Notes under the pieces: generated by a model
Database searches by the model: none
Told to the model about the DNA's origin: nothing
What the model saw: the letters and a program-made list of their open reading frames with translations, nothing else
Made by a program: the position numbers and the translations under genes
Shown here: positions 8,686 through 17,630 of the stretch, piece by piece
Numbering within the stretch: the first letter of the stretch is position 1
How the letters are laid out: each line of letters begins with the position of its first letter
Assembly (NCBI RefSeq): GCF_029889845.1
Contig: NZ_JARANV010000005.1
Span: 62,001 to 126,000 of the forward strand
Length of the DNA stretch: 64,000 nucleotides
Direction of reading: 5' to 3'
Origin: Halomonas sp. 25-S5
GTDB taxonomy: Bacteria > Pseudomonadota > Gammaproteobacteria > Pseudomonadales > Halomonadaceae

Positions 8686-9600
8686 ATGACCGATACCGTT
8701 ATCAGCTCGCAGTCCAAGGAAGTCGTCATCGGCTTCGACCGGCCCTTCGTGGTCATCGGCGAGCGCATCAACCCCACGGGACGTAAGCAGCTCGCCGCGG
8801 AAATGGCCGCCGGGGACTTCTCCCGGGTGGTGCAGGATGTCAAGGCCCAGCTGGCCGCCGGAGCCCACATGCTCGACGTCAACGCCGGCATCCCGCTGGC
8901 CGACGAGCCGGCGATTCTCGCCAGCACCATCGAACTGGTGCAGTCGCTGACTGACGTGCCGCTGTGCATCGACTCCTCGGTCATCAAGGCGCTGGAGGCG
9001 GGCCTTTCCGTCTACAAGGGCAAGGCACTGGTGAATTCGGTCACCGGTGAGGACGAGAGCCTCGAGGCGGTGCTGCCGCTGGTGAAGAAGCATAGCGCGG
9101 CCGTGGTGGCGATCAGCAACGACGAGACGGGCCTCTCCCACGACCCCGACGTGCGCTTCGCCGTGGCCAGGAAGATCGTCGAGCGGGCGGCCGATCACGG
9201 CATCCCAGCCTGCGATGTGGTGGTCGATCCGCTGGTGATGCCGATTGGCGCGATAGGCAGTGCCGGCCGCCAGGTCTTCGCCCTTTGCCACCGCCTGCAG
9301 AATGAGCTCAAGGTCAACACCACCTGCGGCGCCTCCAACGTCAGCTTCGGCCTGCCCAACCGCAACGGGATCAACGCGGCCTTCATGAGCATGGCCATCG
9401 CCTCGGGCATGACCTCGGCGATCACCAACCCGCTTCACGCCGAGATCATGACCGCGATCATGGGTGCCGATGTGATGATGGGCCACGACCCAGATTGCAT
9501 GCGCTGGATCCAGAAGTTCCGCGAACCACCGGCGACAGGGGCAGACGGCATCGAGGGGCGCGGTCGTCGCGAGACCCGCCGCCGGCGCGCCGTCAGCTGA
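8686..9600 (+). CDS. mtgA: Methyltetrahydrofolate:corrinoid methyltransferase (pterin-binding TIM barrel)
   Basis: This 304-aa protein of the pterin-binding/dihydropteroate synthase-like family resembles AcsE, MtvA and MtgA. The N-terminus has VIGERINPTGRK, then GAHMLDVNAGIP (folate contact), PLCIDSS, and a late TCGASNVSFGLPNR loop typical of methyl-THF:corrinoid enzymes. It transfers the methyl group between methylcobalamin on the corrinoid protein and THF. The start at 8686 is favoured over the longer frame because the family begins at this point. The C-terminus (about the last 25 residues) is Arg-rich and low-complexity. It is last before a hairpin that separates it from the reactivase gene. 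Confidence 0.9.
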   Translation: MTDTVISSQSKEVVIGFDRPFVVIGERINPTGRKQLAAEMAAGDFSRVVQDVKAQLAAGAHMLDVNAGIPLADEPAILASTIELVQSLTDVPLCIDSSVIKALEAGLSVYKGKALVNSVTGEDESLEAVLPLVKKHSAAVVAISNDETGLSHDPDVRFAVARKIVERAADHGIPACDVVVDPLVMPIGAIGSAGRQVFALCHRLQNELKVNTTCGASNVSFGLPNRNGINAAFMSMAIASGMTSAITNPLHAEIMTAIMGADVMMGHDPDCMRWIQKFREPPATGADGIEGRGRRETRRRRAVS

Positions 9601-9640
9601 TGGCCGGATTGCCACAAGAGACCCTGACAACTGAAAATGC

Positions 9641-9662
9641 AAGAGCCTCGGACGAGGCTCTT
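9641..9662 (+). terminator. Hairpin between mtgA and RACo gene
   Basis: A perfect 9-bp inverted repeat, AAGAGCCTC-GGAC-GAGGCTCTT, is followed by no real T-run. It could be a weak terminator or an RNA-stability hairpin that lowers expression of the reactivase relative to upstream genes. Confidence 0.55.
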
Positions 9663-9700
9663 CGCTCTCCTGAACGAATCCCCGGCACGCGGAGGTCCTC

Positions 9701-11728
9701 ATGTCCGAGGCGCTTGTAGTCTTCACCCCTTCCGGTCGCCGTGGGCGCTTTCCGGTGGGCACTCCGCTGCTGGAGGCCGCCCGGGCCCTGGGGGTCGACA
9801 TCGACTCGGTCTGCGGCGGACGAGGGCTGTGCGGCCGCTGTCAGGTGGACCTCTGCGAGGGCCATTTCGCCAAGCACGGCGTCGAGTCCCGCGCCGATCA
9901 CCTGTCCGCCACCAGCGAGGCCGAGCAGCACTGGGAGCGACGTCGCGGTCCGCTCGAACCGGGGCGGCGGCTCTCCTGCTCGACGCAACTGCTCGGCGAC
10001 GCGGTGATCGACGTGCCGCCATCCAGCCAGGTGCATCGCCAGGTCGTGCGCAAGCGCGCGGAAGTGCTCGATATCGTGCTCGATCCCGTGGTGCGCCTCT
10101 ACTATGTCGAGGTGGCGCCACCGGACCTGGGCGTGCCCGCCTCGGACCTGCGCCGCCTCAAGGAGGCCCTCGCCAGTCAGTGGCAGCTCGAGGGGCTGGA
10201 AAGCGACATCCGCGTGGTCCAGCAGCTGCAGCGCGCCCTGCGCCAGGGGCAGTGGCGCGTGACCGTGGCCGTCCACGACGACCGCCGCCTCATCGCCGTC
10301 TGGCCCGGCTTTCAGGAACAGGTCTACGGCATGGCGGTCGACGTGGGCTCCACCACCCTGGCCGCCCACCTGTGCCACCTGCAGACCGGCGAGGTGGTCG
10401 CCTCGGCCGGCCGCATGAACCCCCAGATCCGCTTCGGCGAGGACCTGATGAGCCGGGTCTCCTTCATCATGATGAACCCCGGCGGCGACCGTACCCTGAC
10501 CGACTCGGTGCGTGCCGGCCTCAATGCATTGACAGTGGAGCTGGCGGCCGACGTGGGCGTCGACGTCGATGCCATCCTCGAGGCGACCTTCGTCGGCAAT
10601 CCGATCATGCACAGCCTGGTGTTCGGTATCGATCCGGTGGAGTTGGGCGGGGCGCCCTTCGCCCTGGCCAGTGACGAGGCGATCGACGGGCTCTGGGCCA
10701 CCGAGATGGGGCTGGTCATCCACCCCAATGCCCGCGTCTACGGCCTGCCCTGCATTGCCGGTCACGTCGGCGCTGACACCGCCGGGGTGATCCTGTCCGA
10801 GACTCCCTACCTCAGTGAGGATCTGATGTTGCTGGTCGATGTGGGTACCAACGCCGAGATCGTGCTGGGCAACCGCCATCGGCTGCTCGCCTGCTCGAGT
10901 CCCACCGGCCCCGCCTTCGAGGGGGCCCAGATCAGCAGCGGCCAGCGCGCAGCCCCGGGTGCCATCGAGCGGGTGCGCATCGACCCCGAGACGCTGGAGC
11001 CGCGGTTCAAGGTGATCGGCTGTGACGCCTGGTCCGACGAGGCGGCCTTCGCCGAAACGGTCGGCGCCGGCGGCGTCACCGGCATCTGCGGTTCCGGCAT
11101 CATCGAGGTGATCGCCGAGATGTATCTCGCCGGCATCCTCGATCGTGACGGCGTGATCCGCGGTAGCCTGGCCGAGCGCAGCCCGCGGGTTGTTGCCGAC
11201 GGGCGCACCTTCGCCTACGTGCTTCACCGCGACGCCACGCGGACCGTGACGGTCACCCAGGGCGACATTCGCGCCGTGCAGCTGGCCAAGGCTGCCCTCT
11301 ACGCGGGCATTCGCCTGCTGATGGAGCAGCTGGGAGTCGAGCGCGTCGATCGCATACGCCTGGCAGGGGCCTTCGGTGCCCACATCGACGTCAAGTACGC
11401 CATGATCCTGGGGTTGGTACCCGACTGCGATCTGGACCGGGTGACCTCGGCCGGCAACGCCGCCGGCAGCGGGGCGCGCATCGCCCTGCTCAGCCGCAAG
11501 GCGCGCCGCGAGATCGAGACGGTGGTGCGTCGTGTGGAGAAGGTGGAGACGGCCACCGAGCCGCGCTTCCAGGAACACTTCGTCGCCGCCATGGCGATCC
11601 CCCACCGTCACGACCCCTTCCCGCGGCTGCGCGAGCGCGTCACGCTGCCCCTCGACGTGCCCAGCGACAACGCCGCGCGTCGCCCCGCCCGGCGCCGTCG
11701 GCGTGCATCGTCCGACCTTCCCCGCTGA
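9701..11728 (+). CDS. RACo: ATP-dependent reductive activator of corrinoid proteins
   Basis: This 675-aa protein has an N-terminal [2Fe-2S] ferredoxin-like domain with C38-x5-C44-x2-C47 and C93, a linker, and a C-terminal ASKHA ATPase domain (DUF4445 type) that starts at AVDVGSTTLAAHL (about residue 215) and contains VDVGTNAEIVLG. RACo proteins reduce cobalt(II) corrinoid back to active cobalt(I) after accidental oxidation, which matters most in an aerobic host. CGGEDE-like ribosome signals are represented by CGGAGG upstream of the ATG. The last 20 residues are an Arg-rich tail (RRPARRRRR). It ends the plus-strand corrinoid operon and converges on gbcA. Confidence 0.92.
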   Translation: MSEALVVFTPSGRRGRFPVGTPLLEAARALGVDIDSVCGGRGLCGRCQVDLCEGHFAKHGVESRADHLSATSEAEQHWERRRGPLEPGRRLSCSTQLLGDAVIDVPPSSQVHRQVVRKRAEVLDIVLDPVVRLYYVEVAPPDLGVPASDLRRLKEALASQWQLEGLESDIRVVQQLQRALRQGQWRVTVAVHDDRRLIAVWPGFQEQVYGMAVDVGSTTLAAHLCHLQTGEVVASAGRMNPQIRFGEDLMSRVSFIMMNPGGDRTLTDSVRAGLNALTVELAADVGVDVDAILEATFVGNPIMHSLVFGIDPVELGGAPFALASDEAIDGLWATEMGLVIHPNARVYGLPCIAGHVGADTAGVILSETPYLSEDLMLLVDVGTNAEIVLGNRHRLLACSSPTGPAFEGAQISSGQRAAPGAIERVRIDPETLEPRFKVIGCDAWSDEAAFAETVGAGGVTGICGSGIIEVIAEMYLAGILDRDGVIRGSLAERSPRVVADGRTFAYVLHRDATRTVTVTQGDIRAVQLAKAALYAGIRLLMEQLGVERVDRIRLAGAFGAHIDVKYAMILGLVPDCDLDRVTSAGNAAGSGARIALLSRKARREIETVVRRVEKVETATEPRFQEHFVAAMAIPHRHDPFPRLRERVTLPLDVPSDNAARRPARRRRRASSDLPR

Positions 11729-11749
11729 GCGCGCTTCCCACCAACGAAA

Positions 11750-11771
11750 GGGCCCGCGCGACGGCGGGCCC
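11750..11771 (-). terminator. Terminator of gbcA (possibly bidirectional)
   Basis: A GGGCCCGC/GCGGGCCC 8-bp stem with a 6-nt loop lies between convergent RACo and gbcA genes. In the gbcA direction it is followed by TTTCGTT. Confidence 0.7.
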
Positions 11772-11791
11772 GGAAACGCGGGAAGGGCGTG

Positions 11792-13078
11792 TCAGCCGCC
11801 GACCACCTGCAGGCTGGGCGCGGTGTGGCTAAGGTTTTCCTGCATCCGCTCGCTGTACCAGTCGATGAAGTCGATCACCCCGAACTCGAAGGTCTCCGAG
11901 TAGGGGCCGGGCTCATAACCCCGGGAGTTGATCCCGCGCTGGTTCTCTTCGGTCAGTCGGCGATCCTGTTCGTTGGTGGCGTCCCAGACGCGGCGCAGCT
12001 GGGTCGGATCGTAATCGACGCCCTCCACGGCGTCCTTGTGGACCAGCCACTTGGTGGTCACCACCGTCTGCTGGGGCCCCAGCGGCATCACCCGGAACAC
12101 CACGGCATGATCGCCCATGAAGTGGTTCCAGGAGTTGGGCAGGTGCAGGATGCGCAGGGCTCCGAGGTCGGCGCTGGGGAGGCGGCCCATCAATTTCCTG
12201 CATCCTGGCTTGCCGTCCAGGGTCATCGAGACGGTGCCTTCTAGCAGCGGGGTGCGGGTCAGGCGGTTGCGCTTGCCCAGTCGCCTCAGCTGCCAGGGCA
12301 CGCCCATCTCTCCCCACTGCTGCTGCTTGTGCGCCACCAGCGCCTTGTAGGTCGGGGTGGCGCGGGGGTCGTCGCTGTCGTCGAACTCTTGCAGCGAGTT
12401 GAGCAGCTCCGGATGGGCCGCATTGCAGTGGTAGCACTCGCGGTTATTCTCGATCACCAGTTTCCAGTTGGCCTGCTCGATGATGCTGGATTCCACCGCC
12501 ACCTTGACGTTGTCCATGTCGTAGGGGGCGAGGTAGTGCGCCAGGCTTTCGAGGAGCTCCTCGATGGCCGGGGGCTCATCGGCCAGGCTGACGAAGAGAT
12601 AGCCGCCGGCGGTGCGCACGTTCACCGGCTTGAGTCCGTAGGCGGCGAGGTCGAAGTTCACCCCCATGTCGCTGCCCGCGAACAGCAGCCGGCCATCCAG
12701 CTCGTAGGTCCACTGGTGGTAGGGACAGACCAGCTTGGCGACCTTTCCCTTGTCGCTGACGCAGAGCCGGGAGCCGCGATGCCGGCAGACGTTGTGAAAG
12801 GCATGGATCCTGCCGTTATCGCCCCGCACGATGACTACCGGGTTGTCGCCCACCTCCAGGGTCATGAAGTTGCCCTTGGCGGGAATCTCGCAGGTCATCC
12901 CGGCAAACAGCCACTCCTTCTCGAAGATTTCCTGCATGTCCAGGCGGAACAGCCGTTCGTCGTTGTAGAAGGGTTGGGGTAGCGAGAAGTGATGCTGGCG
13001 GTGGGTCAGCATCTCGGCCGTTGCCTCGCGGGCCGGTGCCAAAGGATCATCCAGACGAGCGGGAGACATAGGGTCCAT
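11792..13078 (-). CDS. gbcA: Glycine betaine monooxygenase, Rieske oxygenase subunit
   Basis: This intact 428-aa Rieske non-heme iron oxygenase has the [2Fe-2S] ligands C98, H100, C118 and H121 (CRHRG...CPYHQW). The mononuclear iron region is NNRECYHCNAAHPEL. With GbcB it converts glycine betaine to dimethylglycine plus formaldehyde, using O2 and NAD(P)H. It is divergent from gbcB across 325 bp. Residues 74-296 are duplicated at the left window edge. The start is the first ATG (MDPMSPARLDD), whose length fits the family; internal ATGs would truncate it. Confidence 0.93.
   Translation of the reverse strand: MDPMSPARLDDPLAPAREATAEMLTHRQHHFSLPQPFYNDERLFRLDMQEIFEKEWLFAGMTCEIPAKGNFMTLEVGDNPVVIVRGDNGRIHAFHNVCRHRGSRLCVSDKGKVAKLVCPYHQWTYELDGRLLFAGSDMGVNFDLAAYGLKPVNVRTAGGYLFVSLADEPPAIEELLESLAHYLAPYDMDNVKVAVESSIIEQANWKLVIENNRECYHCNAAHPELLNSLQEFDDSDDPRATPTYKALVAHKQQQWGEMGVPWQLRRLGKRNRLTRTPLLEGTVSMTLDGKPGCRKLMGRLPSADLGALRILHLPNSWNHFMGDHAVVFRVMPLGPQQTVVTTKWLVHKDAVEGVDYDPTQLRRVWDATNEQDRRLTEENQRGINSRGYEPGPYSETFEFGVIDFIDWYSERMQENLSHTAPSLQVVGG
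12191..12860. repeat. Direct repeat copy B (inside intact gbcA)
   Basis: Partner of 1-670 with two mismatches in 670 bp. The sequence right of 12860 (intact gbcA 5' part) has no counterpart at 671, where BCCT sequence begins. This makes 671-12860 a 12,190-bp unit. Confidence 0.97.
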
Positions 13079-13403
13079 TGCGATACATCCTCTTGCTGGG
13101 CCGTTTTGGCGGCCTCGCGGTTGTTCGGGAAAAAAGGAACCGATGGTGGCCGCTCACGGCCGTTGGCAGTGGCGGATTGTAGCGAGTGTGGATCAGCGGC
13201 TTCGAGCCCAGTTGTCTCGTCGCGACTCGCGATGATGCAGTAGCGACGCGGACCACAAGATAAAGTTGCCGGTCAGGAGGTCATGGGCATGTCCGTGTCG
13301 CTGACAGGCAAGTCGAGTGGCGCCAGGCTGCGCAGAATTCGCTCAACGGCAGGCGGGGCACCGCGGTCGGAGACCTTCATGCTGCAGCCCGGGCGATACG
13401 ACA
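13079..13403. promoter_or_regulatory. Divergent gbcA-gbcB control region
   Basis: This 325-bp gap has no convincing gene. It holds a spaced inverted repeat CGTCGC (13218-13223) / GCGACG (13243-13248) and a short GGCCG-CTCA-CGGCC repeat at 13148-13161. A regulator of the GbdR type is the usual controller of these genes in Pseudomonas. I cannot assign a site for it here, and no such regulator gene is in the window. Confidence 0.4.
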
Positions 13404-14510
13404 ATGACAATGAGCTTCCTCAATCCCGTCACCACCCAGACCTGGACCAACGGCCGTCACCTGGTGCGCTGCGTCAAGGTGATCCAGGAAACCTGGGATA
13501 CCTGCACCTTCTGCTTCATGGCCGAACAGCCCGTCATGTTCTTCTTCAAGCCGGGACAATTCGTGACCCTGGAACTGCAGATCGACGGTCAGCAGGTCAT
13601 GCGCTCCTACACCATCTCCAGCTCACCCTCCGTGCCCTACAGCTTCTCGATCACCGTCAAGCGCATTCCGGGCGGGGTGGTGTCCAACTGGCTGCACGAC
13701 AATCTGGGGGTGAACGACGAGCTGGCGGTGCATGGGCCGGTCGGCAACTTCAATGTCATCGACTACCCTGCCGACAAGGTGCTGATGCTCTCCGGTGGTG
13801 TCGGTATCACGCCCCTCATGTCGATGGCACGCTGGTTCTTCGACACCAACGCGGCCGTGGACCTGCAGTTCGTGCATAGCGCGCGTACGCCGCGCGATAT
13901 CATCTTTCACCGGGAACTCGAGCATATCTTCTCGCGGATTCCCGAGTTCACGCTGCATATCGTGTGCGAGCGAAGCGACGAGCTGGGGGAAGCCTGGTCC
14001 GGATTCCGTGGCTACCTTGGCCAGCCGATGCTCGAGCTGATGGCGCCGGACTTCATGGATCGAGAAATCTTCTGCTGCGGTCCTCCCCCCTACATGAATG
14101 CCGTCAAGACGCTGCTGCGTAAGAACGGCTTCGATATGAGTCACTACCACGAGGAGTCCTTCGATGCCACGCCGCTGGATATCCAGGAGGCGGTGATCGA
14201 AAACGTCGAGCAGGCGGAAGCCGAGGCCGAGGAGTTCGATGTCGCCGAAATGATCAGCGTCGAGTTCAGCACGACCGGCAAGAGTGTGCGCATACAGCCG
14301 GGTGAGACAGTGCACTCAGCGGCGGCCAAGTTGGGGCTGCATATTCCCAAGGCCTGTGGCATGGGGATCTGCGGGACCTGCCGGGTACCCCTCAGCGCTG
14401 GTCAGGTCGACATGGAGCACAATGGTGGCATCACCGACGAGGATGTGGCCGAGGGCTATATCCTCTCCTGCTGCAGTAAGCCGCTGGGCAACGTGGTGGT
14501 GGAATATTGA
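13404..14510 (+). CDS. gbcB: Glycine betaine monooxygenase, reductase subunit
   Basis: This 368-aa reductase has an FAD-binding ferredoxin-reductase domain (RSYTISSSP, about residue 70), an NAD-binding domain (LSGGVGITPLMSMAR and EIFCCGPPPYM) and a C-terminal [2Fe-2S] ferredoxin domain with CGMGICGTC plus a distal Cys in ILSCCSKPLG. It passes electrons from NAD(P)H to GbcA. A linker rich in Glu and Ala (about 265-280) joins the domains. ATG 13404 or 13410 both fit the family; the ribosome site is weak. Divergent from gbcA and followed by glyA and sox. Confidence 0.92.
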   Translation: MTMSFLNPVTTQTWTNGRHLVRCVKVIQETWDTCTFCFMAEQPVMFFFKPGQFVTLELQIDGQQVMRSYTISSSPSVPYSFSITVKRIPGGVVSNWLHDNLGVNDELAVHGPVGNFNVIDYPADKVLMLSGGVGITPLMSMARWFFDTNAAVDLQFVHSARTPRDIIFHRELEHIFSRIPEFTLHIVCERSDELGEAWSGFRGYLGQPMLELMAPDFMDREIFCCGPPPYMNAVKTLLRKNGFDMSHYHEESFDATPLDIQEAVIENVEQAEAEAEEFDVAEMISVEFSTTGKSVRIQPGETVHSAAAKLGLHIPKACGMGICGTCRVPLSAGQVDMEHNGGITDEDVAEGYILSCCSKPLGNVVVEY

Positions 14511-14658
14511 CCGCTCCGCGCCGTATCGGCGCGAACTGCGGCGGCGCTTCACGTCCATTCCGCGCGCCTGTCTCGCGCAATGACGGCGGTGTCGTTTCCA
14601 GGATACCGCGAGTTTCTCTTTATCTTAACGTTGCGAAGCCAACCATCAGGGTGATGCC

Positions 14659-15966
<1,308 letters not shown>

Positions 15967-16012
15967 GCCCGTTCCCGCCGGCCTGGCCGGCGGGGCCATG
16001 GAGGAGACCCCT

Positions 16013-17263
16013 ATGCAACGTTATTCAGGCTTCGCGCTAGTCAAGCACGCGTTGAGCCATCACGAGAACTGGGAGCGCCAGTGGCGCAATCCCGAGCCCA
16101 AGAAGGCGTATGACGTGATCATCGTCGGCGGTGGCGGCCATGGCCTGGCCACAGCCTATTATCTGGCCAAGGAGTTCGGTGTCCGCAATATCGCCGTGAT
16201 CGAGAAGGGCTGGCTGGGCGGCGGTAATACGGCGCGCAATACAACTATCGTGCGTTCCAACTATCTGTGGGACGAGGCGGCGGCGCTCTACGAGCACTCC
16301 ATGAAGCTGTGGGAAGGGCTCTCCCAGGACCTCAACTACAACGTCATGTTCTCCCAGCGCGGCGTGCTCAACCTGGGCCACACCCTGCAGGACATGCGCG
16401 ATATCCAGCGCCGGGTCAATGCCAACCGCCTCAACGGCATCGACGGTGAAGTGCTCGACGCCAAGGGTGTCCAGGCGCGGGTGCCGATCATGGACTGCTC
16501 GAAGAACGCCCGCTACCCGGTGCTCGGGGCGTCCTGGCAGCCGCGTGCCGGCGTGGCCCGCCACGACGCCGTGGCCTGGGGCTTCGCCCGGGGCGCCGAC
16601 GCCCATGGCGTGGACATCCTCCAGCAGACCGAGGTCACCGGCTTCAAGGTCCGTGACGGCCGCGTCTACGGGGTGCATACCAACCGCGGTGACATCGAGG
16701 CCAAGACCGTGGGCTGCGTGGCGGCCGGCAACTCCGGCGTGCTGGCCAAGATGGCCGGCTTCAAGCTGCCGCTGGAGTCCCACCCGCTGCAGGCGCTGGT
16801 CTCCGAGCCGCTCAAGCCGGTGCTGGATACCGTGGTGATGTCCAACCACGTGCACGGCTACATCAGCCAGACCGACAAGGGCGACCTGGTGATCGGGGCC
16901 GGCATCGATGGTTACAACGGCTATGGGCAGCGAGGCAGTTACCCGACCGTGGAGCACACCCTGCAGGCCATCGTCGAGATGTTCCCGATCTTCTCCCGGG
17001 TACGCATGAACCGCCAGTGGGGCGGCATCGTCGACACCTGCCCGGACGCCTGCCCGATCATCTCAAAGACTCCGGTGAAGGGACTCTACTTCAACTGCGG
17101 CTGGGGCACCGGCGGCTTCAAGGCCACCCCGGGATCGGGGCAGGTGTTCGCGGCCAGCCTCGCCAGGGGCGAGATGCATCCCATCGCCGCACCGTTCTCC
17201 ATCGATCGCTTCCAGTCCGGGGCGCTGATCGACGAGCACGGTGCCGCTGGCGTCGCCCACTGA
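16013..17263 (+). CDS. soxB: Sarcosine oxidase, beta subunit
   Basis: This 416-aa heterotetrameric sarcosine oxidase beta subunit has the FAD-binding motif [21 protein letters not shown] (about 33-52) and the DAO-family C-terminus with [18 protein letters not shown]. It oxidises sarcosine to glycine with transfer of the methyl carbon to THF via the alpha subunit. The ATG at 16013 follows GGAGGAGACCCCT; the longer frame overlaps glyA and is disfavoured. First of the soxBDAG set, 46 bp after glyA. Confidence 0.95.
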   Translation: MQRYSGFALVKHALSHHENWERQWRNPEPKKAYDVIIVGGGGHGLATAYYLAKEFGVRNIAVIEKGWLGGGNTARNTTIVRSNYLWDEAAALYEHSMKLWEGLSQDLNYNVMFSQRGVLNLGHTLQDMRDIQRRVNANRLNGIDGEVLDAKGVQARVPIMDCSKNARYPVLGASWQPRAGVARHDAVAWGFARGADAHGVDILQQTEVTGFKVRDGRVYGVHTNRGDIEAKTVGCVAAGNSGVLAKMAGFKLPLESHPLQALVSEPLKPVLDTVVMSNHVHGYISQTDKGDLVIGAGIDGYNGYGQRGSYPTVEHTLQAIVEMFPIFSRVRMNRQWGGIVDTCPDACPIISKTPVKGLYFNCGWGTGGFKATPGSGQVFAASLARGEMHPIAAPFSIDRFQSGALIDEHGAAGVAH

Positions 17264-17273
17264 GGAGATCACC

Positions 17274-17630
17274 ATGTTCCATATCCATTGCCCCTACTGC
17301 GGCGAACACCGCGAGGAAGAAGAGTTTCATGCCAAGGGCCAGGCGCACCTCCAGCGTCCCGCCGACCCGGAGGCCTGCAGCGACGAGGAATGGGGCGACT
17401 ACCTGTTCTTCCGTGACAACCCCCGCGGTATCCACCATGAGCTCTGGGTGCATGCCGTGGGCTGCCGCAAGTTCTTCAATATCACGCGCAATACGGTGAC
17501 CTACGAGATCCTGGAGACCTATCGGATCGGCGAGCAGCCGTCGTTCACCGCCGAATATCCCGACGGTCGGCGCCCCCAGGATGCAACGCGGGAAGCGCAA
17601 GCACCGCTCAAGGCAGGAGTCCACGCATGA
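17274..17630 (+). CDS. soxD: Sarcosine oxidase, delta subunit
   Basis: This 118-aa delta subunit has zinc ligands recognisable as C6, C9, H60 and C64 (HCPYCGEHRE and VHAVGCRKFF). It starts 10 bp after soxB with AGGAG upstream and overlaps the soxA start by four bases. Structural zinc subunit of the heterotetramer. Confidence 0.94.
   Translation: MFHIHCPYCGEHREEEEFHAKGQAHLQRPADPEACSDEEWGDYLFFRDNPRGIHHELWVHAVGCRKFFNITRNTVTYEILETYRIGEQPSFTAEYPDGRRPQDATREAQAPLKAGVHA

Noticed and set aside
9641..9662. Strong operon-ending terminator after mtgA
   Set aside because: Stem is perfect but no T-run follows and RACo is on the same strand; called a weak or processing hairpin instead.
9593..11611. 672-codon antisense ORF opposite the RACo gene
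   Set aside because: The sense strand encodes a clear [2Fe-2S]/ASKHA protein; the antisense product is composition-driven.
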